Below, in pieces: positions 34,819-44,085 of a stretch of 53,249 nt of DNA; position 1 is the stretch's first letter; every line of letters begins with the position of its first letter. Below the pieces are notes generated by a model. That model saw nothing but the letters and a program-made list of their open reading frames with translations, was not told the DNA's origin and did no database searches. The position numbers and the translations under genes are program-made. The DNA lies in NCBI GenBank assembly GCA_020832305.1, contig JAFIEV010000008.1:1-53249 (forward strand), written 5' to 3'. The stretch comes from Cyclobacteriaceae bacterium (GTDB lineage Bacteria > Bacteroidota > Bacteroidia > Cytophagales > Cyclobacteriaceae).

Positions 34819-35724
34819 ATGGGAAAAATACAAATAGCCAATGCCCCCTGCTCCTGGGGCGCCCTGGAGTTTGAACTGGAAGGTAAAGCCCTGGGTTATG
34901 AACAAGTATTGGATGAAATGCATGAAACCGGTTACGCGGGTACAGAACTCGGCGACTGGGGATTTATGCCTACAGATCCCGCAGAATTGCATACGGTCAT
35001 CAAAGCGAGATTGCTTCAATTGCTGGGGGCCTTTGTACCCGTTGCCCTGGCCAATGAAAATGCTCATCAGGATGGACTGGAAAAAGCCCTGAAAGTAGCA
35101 AAACTTATGAAGTTGGCAGGCTACCCCAATGCTTTTATCGTACTCGCAGATGAAAATGGAACGGTGCCGCAACGCACACAAAATGCCGGTAGAATTACAC
35201 CTGAAATGGGTCTTACAGAAGATCAGTGGAAAATATTTGCTCAAGGGGCTGATTTTATAGCCGCCGGAATCAAAGAGAAACTCGGCATGCGTACGGTTTT
35301 TCATCACCACTGTGCCGGATATGTAGAAACGCCTGAAGAAATTGATACTTTACTGTCGCTTACCCAACCCGGTTTACTGGGCTTATGCCTCGACATGGGG
35401 CACTATGCCTTTGGCGGAGGCGACCCCCTAATGGCCCTGAAGAAATATTACGACAGGATCTGGCATGTACACTTTAAAGATTATGATCCTGCCATAGGCG
35501 CTGAATCCCGCAAACATGGCTATGACTATTTTCAGTCGGTAAGCAAAGGGGTTTTTTGTGAATTGGGCAAAGGCTCGGTAGATTTTAAATCCATTGCTGA
35601 GGAATTAAAAATTCGTGGCTACGATGGCTGGATCGTGGTCGAACAGGATGTTTTACCTGGCATGGGCAATCCCAAAGAATGTGCTCAAGCCAACCGCGAT
35701 TACATCAAAAGTCTTGGTTTCTAA
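34819..35724 (+). CDS. iolE: Inosose dehydratase (2-keto-myo-inositol dehydratase)
   Basis: 301 residues, xylose-isomerase-like TIM barrel (EC 4.2.1.44; Bacillus IolE is 297). N-terminal NAPCSWGALEFE is the family signature, followed by the GYAGTELGDWGFMP region, HHHCAGYVETPEEID (metal ligands) near residue 160, CLDMGHYAFGGGDP near 193, and VHFKDYD. Converts 2-keto-myo-inositol to the cyclic dione used by IolD. Follows iolA after 3 bp; a 77-bp gap with a small hairpin separates it from iolG. Confidence 0.94.
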   Translation: MGKIQIANAPCSWGALEFELEGKALGYEQVLDEMHETGYAGTELGDWGFMPTDPAELHTVIKARLLQLLGAFVPVALANENAHQDGLEKALKVAKLMKLAGYPNAFIVLADENGTVPQRTQNAGRITPEMGLTEDQWKIFAQGADFIAAGIKEKLGMRTVFHHHCAGYVETPEEIDTLLSLTQPGLLGLCLDMGHYAFGGGDPLMALKKYYDRIWHVHFKDYDPAIGAESRKHGYDYFQSVSKGVFCELGKGSVDFKSIAEELKIRGYDGWIVVEQDVLPGMGNPKECAQANRDYIKSLGF

Positions 35725-35734
35725 ACCTTTATCC

Positions 35735-35752
35735 TGAAGATGATTATCTTCA
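35735..35752 (+). other. Small stem-loop between iolE and iolG
   Basis: TGAAGAT and ATCTTCA form a perfect 7-bp stem around GATT. No T run follows, so it is not a full terminator; it may stabilise or process the mRNA. Confidence 0.4.
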
Positions 35753-35801
35753 AAAAGAGGCTTAGTGCAGAAGTATTTATCAATTTTTATACAGATTCAC
35801 A

Positions 35802-36794
35802 ATGAATAAAGTAAGAATAGCAATTATAGGATTGGGCCGGATTGGCAAAATTCATTTTGAAAACATGCATTTTCATATTCCGGAAGTGGAAGTGAAGGCG
35901 GTTTCTGATCCACATACCAGGATTGAGACTTATGGTATCCCCTATCTCAGCCTCGAAGAAATTATGAAGCATCCGGAGATAGACGCTGTCGCCATATGTT
36001 CACCTACCAATACCCATGCCGATTACATTGAGATGGCTGCAAAGGCGGGAAAGCACATTTTCTGCGAAAAACCTCATGATCTCGACTTAGCCAGGGTACT
36101 GCAAAGCCTCCAGATTGTTGAAGAGTGCGGGGTGAAGTTTATGCTAGGATTCAACCGTCGCTTTGACCCCAACTTTTTAAGGATCAGAAGCCTGGTAGAG
36201 CAAGGTAAGGTCGGAGATCCCCTGATACTAAAAATTACCAGCCGAGACCCGGGACCACCTCCGGTGGAATACATTAAAAGTTCGGGTGGACTCTTCCTCG
36301 ATATGGCCATTCACGATTTTGATATGGCGCGATATATTATGCAAAAAGAGGTAAAAGAAGTGTACTCTAAGTCAGCCGTTTTTGTTGATCCAGCAATAGG
36401 TGAAGCCGGAGATATCGACACCGCTGTGACTACCCTTACTTTTGAAGATGGAAGCATGGCTGTGATCGATAATTGTCGCAAGGCGGTTTACGGATATGAC
36501 CAAAGACTGGAAGTTTTTGGCTCAGCCGGAATGGCCAAAGTAGAAAACAACTTCCCCGACAATCATTCTTTATCAGATGGCAGTGGCGTACATAGTGCTC
36601 TGCCGCTGAATTTCTTTATGGAGCGATATACCACTTCTTATTTGAATGAAACCAGGATGTTTGTCAAGGCATTGGTCGAAGGTGTTGAAGTGCCTGCCAG
36701 TGGTGTCGATGGATTGCAAGCCATGAAAATAGCCCTGGCTGCCAAAAAATCCATAACGGAAAACCGGCCTGTTGCTATTTCGGAAATAAAATGA
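35802..36794 (+). CDS. iolG: Inositol 2-dehydrogenase
   Basis: 330 residues, Gfo/Idh/MocA family (EC 1.1.1.18). Rossmann motif IIGLGRIGKIH at 8-18, catalytic Lys in FCEKPHDLDL near residue 90, then GFNRRFDPNFLRI, and the active-site pair in LDMAIHDFDMARY near 170. Oxidises myo-inositol to 2-keto-myo-inositol with NAD, the first pathway step, although it is the last gene of the operon. Directly followed by a strong terminator, so this marks the operon end. Confidence 0.95.
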   Translation: MNKVRIAIIGLGRIGKIHFENMHFHIPEVEVKAVSDPHTRIETYGIPYLSLEEIMKHPEIDAVAICSPTNTHADYIEMAAKAGKHIFCEKPHDLDLARVLQSLQIVEECGVKFMLGFNRRFDPNFLRIRSLVEQGKVGDPLILKITSRDPGPPPVEYIKSSGGLFLDMAIHDFDMARYIMQKEVKEVYSKSAVFVDPAIGEAGDIDTAVTTLTFEDGSMAVIDNCRKAVYGYDQRLEVFGSAGMAKVENNFPDNHSLSDGSGVHSALPLNFFMERYTTSYLNETRMFVKALVEGVEVPASGVDGLQAMKIALAAKKSITENRPVAISEIK

Positions 36795-36802
36795 TGAATG
36801 AT

Positions 36803-36840
36803 TGACCTGGCAAACACTAAAAACTGCCAGGTCATTTTTT
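36803..36840 (+). terminator. Rho-independent terminator of the inositol operon
   Basis: TGACCTGGCA (36803-36812) pairs perfectly with TGCCAGGTCA (36825-36834) and is followed by TTTTTT. Eight bp after the iolG stop. Confidence 0.92.
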
Positions 36841-36873
36841 GAGGTTGCGCTATTGAATCGTTGATTAGTATAA

Positions 36874-37431
36874 CTATATTAATCGCTCTTGTTGTCCACT
36901 TGCAGTTATTACTTTTTCCAGGCGAGATAGTCTTGTTTTTTCTTGTTTAGCGCTTATTATCCAGTGGGTTATAACTTTTCGATACGATGGAGCCTGATTT
37001 ATAAAAAAATCCCAGGCCAATGTATTTTGTTTGAATTGATTTATATACTCAGATGCAAGTTCCGTAAATTCTTTCTCATGTGAGTATATTTTAGACTTCT
37101 CTTCTTTTCGTAAAGAAAAGGCTTTGAGTCCTTCAGGTTTCATAAGTCCGGCTTTGGTCAATACTTCGATTTTTTTGATATTGATGGCACTCCAAATGCT
37201 ATTTGTTCTTCTGGGCGTAAAGCGTATGCTGTAACTCTCCTTGTCTATAGATTTTCTGACACCATCTATCCAACCAAAGCACAGCGCCTGATCAACAGAC
37301 TCAGACCACGACATTGAAGGTTTTCCACTATCTACCTTGTAAAAACCTACAATTAATTCCGTTTCTTTATTATGATTATTTTCTAACCACTCCCTGAATT
37401 TAAACTGATTTTCAAAAAACTTAGTCTTCAT
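36874..37431 (-). CDS. YdeI/OmpD-associated family protein
   Basis: About 185 residues from MKTKFFENQFKFREWL; a start five codons upstream is equally open. N-terminal domain typical of the YdeI family: EFREWLENNHNKETELIVGFYK, SWSESVDQALCFGWIDGVRKSID, RFTPRRTNSIWSAINIKK. The C-terminal part is helical and lysine-rich, with HWIISAKQEKTRLSRLEKVI. Cytoplasmic; members have been linked to protection against cationic peptides in Bacillus and to OmpD in Salmonella, but no reaction is known. Standalone gene, convergent with the inositol operon and noticeably AT-richer than it. Confidence 0.85.
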   Translation of the reverse strand: MKTKFFENQFKFREWLENNHNKETELIVGFYKVDSGKPSMSWSESVDQALCFGWIDGVRKSIDKESYSIRFTPRRTNSIWSAINIKKIEVLTKAGLMKPEGLKAFSLRKEEKSKIYSHEKEFTELASEYINQFKQNTLAWDFFINQAPSYRKVITHWIISAKQEKTRLSRLEKVITASGQQERLI

Positions 37432-37639
37432 ATTGTTTTTTTGCAATGAGAAGCTATAGTATGTACAGTGCGGCTATCATTCTTTTCATTTTTTAACTGG
37501 ATGACTGACCAAAAATGCCCACTACTGCATTGTGGCCATTCGTCTCTTTATAGTCAGTCTTCCTAAACCTTTTTTGTTGGTCGTTAATTATATTGTCCTG
37601 CGAGTTGTCCGCTGTCAACGAAATCCAACTCTATAATAT

Positions 37640-38155
37640 TTATCGATTTGAAGCTACTATGATTGGAATAGCAATTGCAATCATCAATGCAGCTCGCTTA
37701 TGTATATATTGTCGTATAAAAAGTCCACTACTTATTAACAGTTTCTCAATGTCAATAGTCAAGGAATCATTCAGTTTAATTATTCCTTTTTCCATGGAAC
37801 TCAAGGTAGTCTGTTTATATTGAATAATTGTCTTGCCCTCCTTGGTTTTCCAGTTTACGTCTCGTCCCCAGATGTTAGATGAAAGTATAAATTTTTCTCC
37901 TGTCACTAGTGTTAAGGTTGGGTGTATAAAAAATCCACTTTTAATTATACCAATTTTTTCTCCATCCTTGGTAATTAACACACTTCTGTCCCAAAAACCA
38001 GTTTGAGCAAACCTTATTTTAGTTTCTTTGTCGGTGTACACCGCGTTAAAATTCCAGGAACTATGAAAAGTCAATTGTCCAATGATTTCTTGTCCAATTG
38101 AGAATACAAAATTCCGTGCAATCCAGTTCGTACGACACCAATTTAGTGTTCTCAT
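37640..38155 (-). CDS. LURP-one/tubby-C-terminal-like hypothetical protein
   Basis: 171 residues, no signal peptide. Repeated short beta strands (VFSIGQEIIGQLTFHSSWNF; SVLITKDGEKIGIIKSGF; KFILSSNIWGRD; KTIIQYKQ) suggest the 12-stranded barrel of the LURP-one-related/tubby-like fold, which ends in a central hydrophobic helix; here a C-terminal hydrophobic segment (ALMIAIAIPIIVA) is present. Standalone, flanked by about 190 and 90 bp of non-coding DNA. Low G+C compared with neighbours. Function unknown. Confidence 0.65.
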   Translation of the reverse strand: MRTLNWCRTNWIARNFVFSIGQEIIGQLTFHSSWNFNAVYTDKETKIRFAQTGFWDRSVLITKDGEKIGIIKSGFFIHPTLTLVTGEKFILSSNIWGRDVNWKTKEGKTIIQYKQTTLSSMEKGIIKLNDSLTIDIEKLLISSGLFIRQYIHKRAALMIAIAIPIIVASNR

Positions 38156-38242
38156 GTGTTAAAACATCCTTTTGTCAAATATACCACTCTTTGTACACGG
38201 GGCCAAACTTAGCGGCCACAAGTCATTGTTATAAATCATACA

Positions 38243-40153
38243 CTAATCCTCCGAATCCTCCTCGGCTAGTTTCAGCCAATCTTCGTTGAGCTTTTCCAGA
38301 TTACTTTTAACCGATTCGTAGGTTTGATTTACTTCAAACAGAGCATCTGGATTTGAGTAGACCGAAGGGCTTGCCAACTGCTCTTCCAGACTGAGCTTTT
38401 CGGCTTCGAGACCTGCAATCTGCTCTTCGATATCTTTAATTCGTTGCTGCAATTGCTTTTTTCTCCGTTTGGCTTCCTTGTCCTCTGTGTCATGCACAAC
38501 TTTTACCGGAGCGGCCACCTTTACCTTTACCTCTTCTTTTTGTGGCGCCGGTGCTGTTTTTACAGATTGCACCCAATAATCGTACTCAGTATAATTACCA
38601 GGATATTCTTTCAGCTGATAGTCTTCTATGTACCATACTTTATTGGCAATTTGTTCAATAAAAAAACGGTCGTGCGATACTACCAGAAAAGATCCCTGAT
38701 ACTGCTTTAAGGCCTGGATCAAAATATTGACCGATTGCATATCGAGGTGGTTCGTCGGCTCATCGAGCAGCAAAAAATTGGCTTGTGAGATTAGGGTTTT
38801 TGCCAGCGCAACCCTCGATTTTTCACCTCCTGACAAGACCTTGATTTTTTTAAATACATCATCTCCGTGAAAAAGGAAGCAACCCAGCAATCCCCTCAAT
38901 TCCTGCTCAGTTTTCTGGCTTCCTGCCTGTTTGAGTTCTGTAAGTATGTCATTTTCAATATTGAGCGCTTCGATCTGATGCTGGGCATAAAAAGCCTGTA
39001 CCAGGTTGTATCCACGTTCAACTTTTCCCTGAATATTTTCCGTTCCGGCAATAATACGAAGCAAGGTAGATTTACCCTTGCCATTGGCCCCAATCATTGC
39101 AATCTTATCGCCCCGCTCTATATAACCTGATGAATTTTCAAAAACCCTGATATCGTCATAAGACTTGTTAACGTCTTCCATTCGGATCACATGTCTTCCG
39201 GATGCCTGGCCAAATTCAAATTTAAAGTTAATGGCGGCATTGTGATCGATTACCTGATCTACGCGCTCCAACCTTTCGAGTTGTTTTACCCTCGATTGTA
39301 CCTGTCTTGCTTTAGTGGCTTTTGCCCTGAATCTTTCTATAAAACGTTCAGTCTGACGAATTTTCTGTTGCTGATTTTCATAGGCGCCCTTCTGAATTTC
39401 AAGCCGCATTTCTTTTTCTACCAGAAAGAAACTGTAATTACCTTCGTAGATATCAATCTGACAATCGTTTACTTCGGCAATCCGGCCCACGGTATTATCG
39501 AGAAACTTCCGGTCGTGCGATACCACAATCACGGCGCCATCGTAGCTTTTTAAATATTGCTCTACCCATTGAATGGAAGGCAAGTCGAGGTGATTGGTCG
39601 GTTCATCGAGCATGAGCAGCGAAGGTTTTTCAAGAAGCAAACGGGCAAGCATAACCCGCATGCGCCATCCACCCGAAAATTCTCTCAAAGGACGGTGTAA
39701 ATCGGCCGTCGTAAAACCTATGCCCTCCAGGATTTCTTCGGCTTTGGCCTGAAGGCTGTAACCTCCCATCGCTTCATATTTTTCCTGCAAATTGGCAAGT
39801 TCCATCATGAGCGCATCGCTGTATTCACTTTCCATCTGACGGAGTACTTTCTCCATACGGATTTCAATTTGTACAGCATCCTGAAAAGCCTCCATGGCTA
39901 CCGCCAGAATACTCTCATCTGACTGATACGACAACAAATCCTGATTGAGGTACCCTATAGTTGTATCCTTGGGCATGGCAACATCTCCTCCATCAGGCTT
40001 TATCTCACGGTTGATAATGCGCAATAGAGTAGTCTTTCCGGTACCGTTTAGACCAATTAAACCAATTTTATCCTTTGGCTTAATATGCAGGGAGGCTTCT
40101 TCAAAAATAGGCCTGTCACCAATGTAATAACTCAGGTTATTTATAGAAATCAT
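38243..40153 (-). CDS. ABC-F family ATP-binding protein
   Basis: 636 residues, two ABC ATPase domains and no membrane part, so a ribosome-associated ABC-F protein rather than a transporter. First Walker A GLNGTGKTTLL near 36, signature FSGGWRMRVMLARLLL, Walker B LLMLDEPTNHLDL near 185; linker rich in Gln/Arg (YENQQQKIRQTERFIERFRAKATKARQVQS) near 260; second Walker A GANGKGKSTLL near 350, signature LSGGEKSRVALAKTLI and LLLDEPTNHLDM. C-terminal coiled coil (KRRKKQLQQRIKDIEEQIAGLE) as in Uup-like members. Likely modulates translation; which subgroup, and whether it gives antibiotic protection, cannot be said. Divergent from the small gene at 40270. Confidence 0.95.
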   Translation of the reverse strand: MISINNLSYYIGDRPIFEEASLHIKPKDKIGLIGLNGTGKTTLLRIINREIKPDGGDVAMPKDTTIGYLNQDLLSYQSDESILAVAMEAFQDAVQIEIRMEKVLRQMESEYSDALMMELANLQEKYEAMGGYSLQAKAEEILEGIGFTTADLHRPLREFSGGWRMRVMLARLLLEKPSLLMLDEPTNHLDLPSIQWVEQYLKSYDGAVIVVSHDRKFLDNTVGRIAEVNDCQIDIYEGNYSFFLVEKEMRLEIQKGAYENQQQKIRQTERFIERFRAKATKARQVQSRVKQLERLERVDQVIDHNAAINFKFEFGQASGRHVIRMEDVNKSYDDIRVFENSSGYIERGDKIAMIGANGKGKSTLLRIIAGTENIQGKVERGYNLVQAFYAQHQIEALNIENDILTELKQAGSQKTEQELRGLLGCFLFHGDDVFKKIKVLSGGEKSRVALAKTLISQANFLLLDEPTNHLDMQSVNILIQALKQYQGSFLVVSHDRFFIEQIANKVWYIEDYQLKEYPGNYTEYDYWVQSVKTAPAPQKEEVKVKVAAPVKVVHDTEDKEAKRRKKQLQQRIKDIEEQIAGLEAEKLSLEEQLASPSVYSNPDALFEVNQTYESVKSNLEKLNEDWLKLAEEDSED

Positions 40154-40269
40154 GGCGGCAAATTTACAAGGAAAATTCTCAGACCAAAAGACAATGGCAC
40201 TTCATCTGAAAAACCTTTGGTGTGCTTAAACAATTTATCTGTACAAGATCTTATTATAGAAAAAATATT

Positions 40270-40449
40270 ATGTTCGGATTGTTCAAAAAGAAAAGTGAAG
40301 TAGAAATATTGAGCGCGCAATACAAAAAGCTGATGGAAGAGTCCTATAAGCTTTCACATTCCAATCGCAAAGCATCTGATTTTAAACGAGCAGAAGCAGA
40401 AGCTATAATGGATAAGATTGAAAATCTAAAAAAAGGCCAGCAAAGCTAA
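40270..40449 (+). CDS. Small Lacal_2735-type protein
   Basis: 59 residues from MFGLFKKKSEVEIL; the frame opens 16 codons upstream but this Met begins the conserved product. Pattern MFGLFKKK, KLMEESYKLSHSNRKASD, then AEAEAIMDKIENLKK is that of the small helical family named Lacal_2735, found across Bacteroidota. No known function. Strongly charged and probably a helical hairpin. It ends 18 bp from the 3' end of the convergent transglutaminase-like gene, with no terminator visible between them. Confidence 0.8.
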   Translation: MFGLFKKKSEVEILSAQYKKLMEESYKLSHSNRKASDFKRAEAEAIMDKIENLKKGQQS

Positions 40450-40467
40450 TTTCAAAGCAAAGGGTTC

Positions 40468-41313
40468 TTACTGTTGTTGTACGGCCACTGTATATCTGGT
40501 GTCGTTTTGTCCGTGGGTGGAAAGTACCCCTTTAATGGGGCTGCAATCGTGATAATCGCTTCCATGACAAACCTTGATAAAGTTATGATCGACCATTATG
40601 TTGTTGGTGGGATCAAAACCTACCCATCCTTTTTCCGGTAAAAATATTTCGACCCAGGCGTGCATCTGCGCATCCCCTGAAAATAACATGCCCTGATTGA
40701 TGTAACCGGAAACATATCGTGCCGGAATGCGATAAAGTCTGCAAACCCCAATAAAAAAATGCGCAAAATCCTGGCAAACCCCTTTTTTCAGCTCAATGGT
40801 CTCATGGGCACGTGTATGCACATTTGTTTCATCAGGCTCGAATTCAAAATTCTCGAAAATATATTTGTTGAGATACAATAAAAAGTCAAAATAAGATGAA
40901 AAGCCCTGAGGCTTCAGGTCATCGGGTATTATAGAATTTTCAATATTGGTATAGGGTGTTTGATTCAAAAACAAATGGTGTTCTATAATAAAGCCATATT
41001 CGTTTATGATTTTCATACCCTCTTCAAGAGATATGGGTGTAAAGTCAAAAGGATTAACTTCAACCCGGTTAACAGAAGCCTCCAGGCTGATTTCCAATTT
41101 TGAAAAAGTATTAGAGATGTGCAATAACGCTTGTCTGAACCCAAATGTATTTTCAGAATAGTGAAAAGGTAAACCCAGAGAATTGATGAGGGATGCATTC
41201 CATACTTTTTGTCCGGGTAGTTCCACGGGCAACAGCATAAAGGCAATAGATGCCTGATTTACAGGATTTTCATACTCATTAACCGCTAAATAGCGGATGC
41301 TAAAGTTTGGCAT
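40468..41313 (-). CDS. Transglutaminase-like cysteine protease family protein
   Basis: 281 residues. Bacterial transglutaminase N-terminal beta domain (about 1-140), then the papain-like core with Cys180 (KKGVCQDFAHF), His218 (AQMHAWVEIFLP) and Asp234 (GWVGFDPTNN), a complete triad. No signal peptide. Third gene of a tight operon: 1 bp separates it from the alpha-E gene, and the ATP-grasp gene precedes that. In such clusters the ATP-grasp enzyme is thought to form amide bonds and the transglutaminase-like enzyme to cleave or transfer them; substrate unknown. Confidence 0.92.
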   Translation of the reverse strand: MPNFSIRYLAVNEYENPVNQASIAFMLLPVELPGQKVWNASLINSLGLPFHYSENTFGFRQALLHISNTFSKLEISLEASVNRVEVNPFDFTPISLEEGMKIINEYGFIIEHHLFLNQTPYTNIENSIIPDDLKPQGFSSYFDFLLYLNKYIFENFEFEPDETNVHTRAHETIELKKGVCQDFAHFFIGVCRLYRIPARYVSGYINQGMLFSGDAQMHAWVEIFLPEKGWVGFDPTNNIMVDHNFIKVCHGSDYHDCSPIKGVLSTHGQNDTRYTVAVQQQ

Positions 41314-41314
41314 A

Positions 41315-42253
41315 TCAATAATTGAGGTAAACTTTCTCCAAATCTACGTTTAATTCGTAAAGATAATCCAGTGTTTTACCAAGAAAGTCGTTTGGTTGTA
41401 CCAGTAATTCTTCAATAGTCAGATATTTGAAATATTCTTTCATCCTGCCCACCTTCCAGTCTATGGAATCTTTATGTGGATGCTTGAGAAGGCTGATTTC
41501 ATTATGATAAAACTGAAGTTCCTTCAAATTATTAGATATTGAACGTGGGAAAGTGCGGTTTAGTATTAAAAATTCGAGTGTATTAATGTCTGTTGGACTC
41601 ATTTTATATAAACGACGGCACATGTCAAACCCTTCTGCCGATTTAAGAAGGGTACCCCACTGGAACGATTCTACTGATTTAGAAACCTTCATTTCCTGTA
41701 ACTTTTTAATGTCGGTCAGCTTACTCATGATCATTCTTGTGACCTGAACTGCACTTTCCAGGTGCATTCCCATTTTCACAAAAGCCCAGACTTCGTCGTG
41801 CAATAATGAATATTGTATCCGGCTTTTACATATGGCACAGAGTTCTAGTACATTTTGCGTATAATCGTACAGCCCCCGCGTTTTAAAGTAATCTTCAGGA
41901 TAATCATTTACAAAACGATAAAATTTATTAATCGCTTGCCATAATTCCGTTGAAATAACATCCCGGGCACCCCTTGCGTTTTCTCTTGCAGATTTTACCG
42001 AAGATTTAATAGATACCGGCTGGTTTTCTTCCAGGGCTATTTCAACTAATATTAGTGGCTCGCTGAGACTGTCATCAGAAGGGACAGGTAATCCTGCCAT
42101 ATGTAAAACAGATGACAAAGCCAGTTCTTTCTGGTTTTCCAACGGCGCATCGAGCGATGAAAAATATTGAACCTGCATGTAGCGGGTCAGGTTTTCAGTC
42201 CTTTCCAGGTACCGACCCATCCAGTATAAATTGTTAGCTACTCTTGAAAGCAT
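41315..42253 (-). CDS. Alpha-E domain protein
   Basis: 312 residues, all helical. Begins MLSRVANNLYWMGRYLERTENLTRY, the hallmark of the alpha-E family (Glu and Arg of the YWMGRYxER motif near residue 11-18), with further conserved NARGARDVISTELWQAINKFY near 90-115. Always found with a circularly permuted ATP-grasp protein and usually with a transglutaminase-like protein, as here; gaps are 3 and 1 bp. Probably a partner or second catalytic subunit of the ligase. No reaction known. Confidence 0.93.
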   Translation of the reverse strand: MLSRVANNLYWMGRYLERTENLTRYMQVQYFSSLDAPLENQKELALSSVLHMAGLPVPSDDSLSEPLILVEIALEENQPVSIKSSVKSARENARGARDVISTELWQAINKFYRFVNDYPEDYFKTRGLYDYTQNVLELCAICKSRIQYSLLHDEVWAFVKMGMHLESAVQVTRMIMSKLTDIKKLQEMKVSKSVESFQWGTLLKSAEGFDMCRRLYKMSPTDINTLEFLILNRTFPRSISNNLKELQFYHNEISLLKHPHKDSIDWKVGRMKEYFKYLTIEELLVQPNDFLGKTLDYLYELNVDLEKVYLNY

Positions 42254-42256
42254 AGT

Positions 42257-43723
42257 TTAATCGATAATCCACGTATCTTTAGATCCTCCCCCCTGCGATG
42301 AATTCACAACCAGGCTGCCTTTACGTAGTGCTACCCTTGTAAGGCCTCCATTGAGCACATACTGATGGTCCTTTCCCATTAGGGCAAAAGTACGCAGGTC
42401 TATATGTCGTGGTTCACATGTAGTCGTATCCTCAATATATGTAGCATGGGTAGTGAGCGACATCACCGGTTGGGCAACATACTCACGGGGTGTTGTTTTA
42501 ATTTTTCTTTTAATCTCCTCCTTTTCTTCCCGACTTGCGATGCCCCCAAATACAATTCCATAGCCCCCCGACTGATCAACCGGTTTAATCACAAGCTCTT
42601 CCACGTGGTCAAGCACATATTTCCGGTCTTTTTCATTTTCACAGCGATAGGTCGGAACATTAGAAATAATTGGTTCCTCAGACAAATAATACCGTATGAT
42701 ATCAGGAACATAGCAATATACCGCTTTGTCATCTGAAACTCCGGTGCCCGGTGCGTTGATGATGGTAATATTTCCTTCGCGGTACACCGACATCAAACCC
42801 GCAACACCCAATACAGAATCGGGATTAAAAGTAAGGGGATCGAGAAATTCATCATCAACCCTGCGGTAAATTACATCTACTTTTTTAGGGCCGTAGATGG
42901 TTTTCATATATACAAAACCCTTTTCAACAAATAAATCGCGGCTTTCTACCAGCTCAACACCCATTGATTGCGCCAGAAATGAGTGCTCGTAATAAGCAGA
43001 ATTATAAATTCCAGGAGTCAATACTGCGCAACAAGGTTCATCTATTCCATCAGGCGCCACAGATTGCATCATTTTAAGCAATTCTTCAGGGTATTCCACA
43101 ACAGTACGTACCATTGACTTCTGAAACAGACCTGAAAGAGTTTTCTTCATGGCTTCGCGATTTCCCAATACATAACTCACTCCGGAGGGACATCGAACAT
43201 TATCTTCCAGAACATAATAAAGGCCATCCTTGTGACGGATGATATCTGTCCCGGAAATATGGTTATAAATACCTCCGGGTGGTTCAAAATCCAGCATAAA
43301 CTTATTGTAATTGGCACTGGAAAACACCAACTCAGCAGGAACTACCTTATCCTTTAATATTTTTTTATCATGGTATAAATCATATAAGAAATGATTTATA
43401 GCAATATTTCTTTGTACCACCCCACGGCTTAAGGTATTCCACTCATCAGAAGGTATGATTCTAGGATATAAGTCAAATGGAAATATGCGCTCAACTCCCT
43501 TATTGTTCTCTGAATAGGTGGCAAAAGTTATTCCCTGATTGAGAAACGACAACTTTGCCGATTCATTGAGTGTGTTAAACTCTTCATCAGAAAAATTTTT
43601 GAAATAGTTGAAAATGCGGCGATAATGTTTCCTTACCTTGCCTTTATCATCAAAAACTTCATCATACAAACCTTCAGAAGCTACATACGCATCAAATATG
43701 GCTCTACCGGTGGTTTCGTGCAT
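42257..43723 (-). CDS. Circularly permuted ATP-grasp protein
   Basis: 488 residues, first gene of the three-gene operon. Visible landmarks: RIFPFDLYPRIIPSDEWNTL near 80-100, VLEDNVRCPSGVSYVLGNR near 170, ATP-grasp lysine and glycine loop VIKPVDQSGGYGIVFGG near 380, and the C-terminal SSQGGGSKDTW, all family signatures of CP_ATPgrasp. ATP-grasp enzymes join a carboxylate to an amine with ATP. Comparative work has proposed that this group makes a peptide or peptide tag; none has been shown for this set in Bacteroidota as far as I know. Confidence 0.93.
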   Translation of the reverse strand: MHETTGRAIFDAYVASEGLYDEVFDDKGKVRKHYRRIFNYFKNFSDEEFNTLNESAKLSFLNQGITFATYSENNKGVERIFPFDLYPRIIPSDEWNTLSRGVVQRNIAINHFLYDLYHDKKILKDKVVPAELVFSSANYNKFMLDFEPPGGIYNHISGTDIIRHKDGLYYVLEDNVRCPSGVSYVLGNREAMKKTLSGLFQKSMVRTVVEYPEELLKMMQSVAPDGIDEPCCAVLTPGIYNSAYYEHSFLAQSMGVELVESRDLFVEKGFVYMKTIYGPKKVDVIYRRVDDEFLDPLTFNPDSVLGVAGLMSVYREGNITIINAPGTGVSDDKAVYCYVPDIIRYYLSEEPIISNVPTYRCENEKDRKYVLDHVEELVIKPVDQSGGYGIVFGGIASREEKEEIKRKIKTTPREYVAQPVMSLTTHATYIEDTTTCEPRHIDLRTFALMGKDHQYVLNGGLTRVALRKGSLVVNSSQGGGSKDTWIID

Positions 43724-44085
43724 AAATTTAACTGTATTTAGAATTATAGATTTCTTTCTTCATTGATAATTTTACATCAATTGTTGCAATATACGATTAT
43801 TTTTACACCAATACTAAAATATTTTACGCGTATTGCAAATTAATTGCCTGAAATATTAATCTAAAATCAATATAAATACATTTTTTCTTGCGGCAGCATA
43901 TAAAATTAAATGCAAAGTATTTCAGAAGATTACAGAGCTGAATTTTAGCACTAAAACAGTCAAAATGTCTCATTAAATGGTGAATCCATCAAATATTATG
44001 TCAATATGTCCTGAATTTTTATGTTGAAATACCGTGGTTACGGATTTGATAGTAAGTTATCAGAAACAAGTAAATATTAAATGCA
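43724..44085. other. Divergent promoter interval ATP-grasp / clpB
   Basis: 362 bp, very AT-rich, between the two divergent genes; it must hold both promoters. I found no clear TAnnTTTG box on either strand, no CIRCE-like or other long inverted repeat, and no coding remnant. Heat-shock control of clpB cannot be judged from it. Confidence 0.5.
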
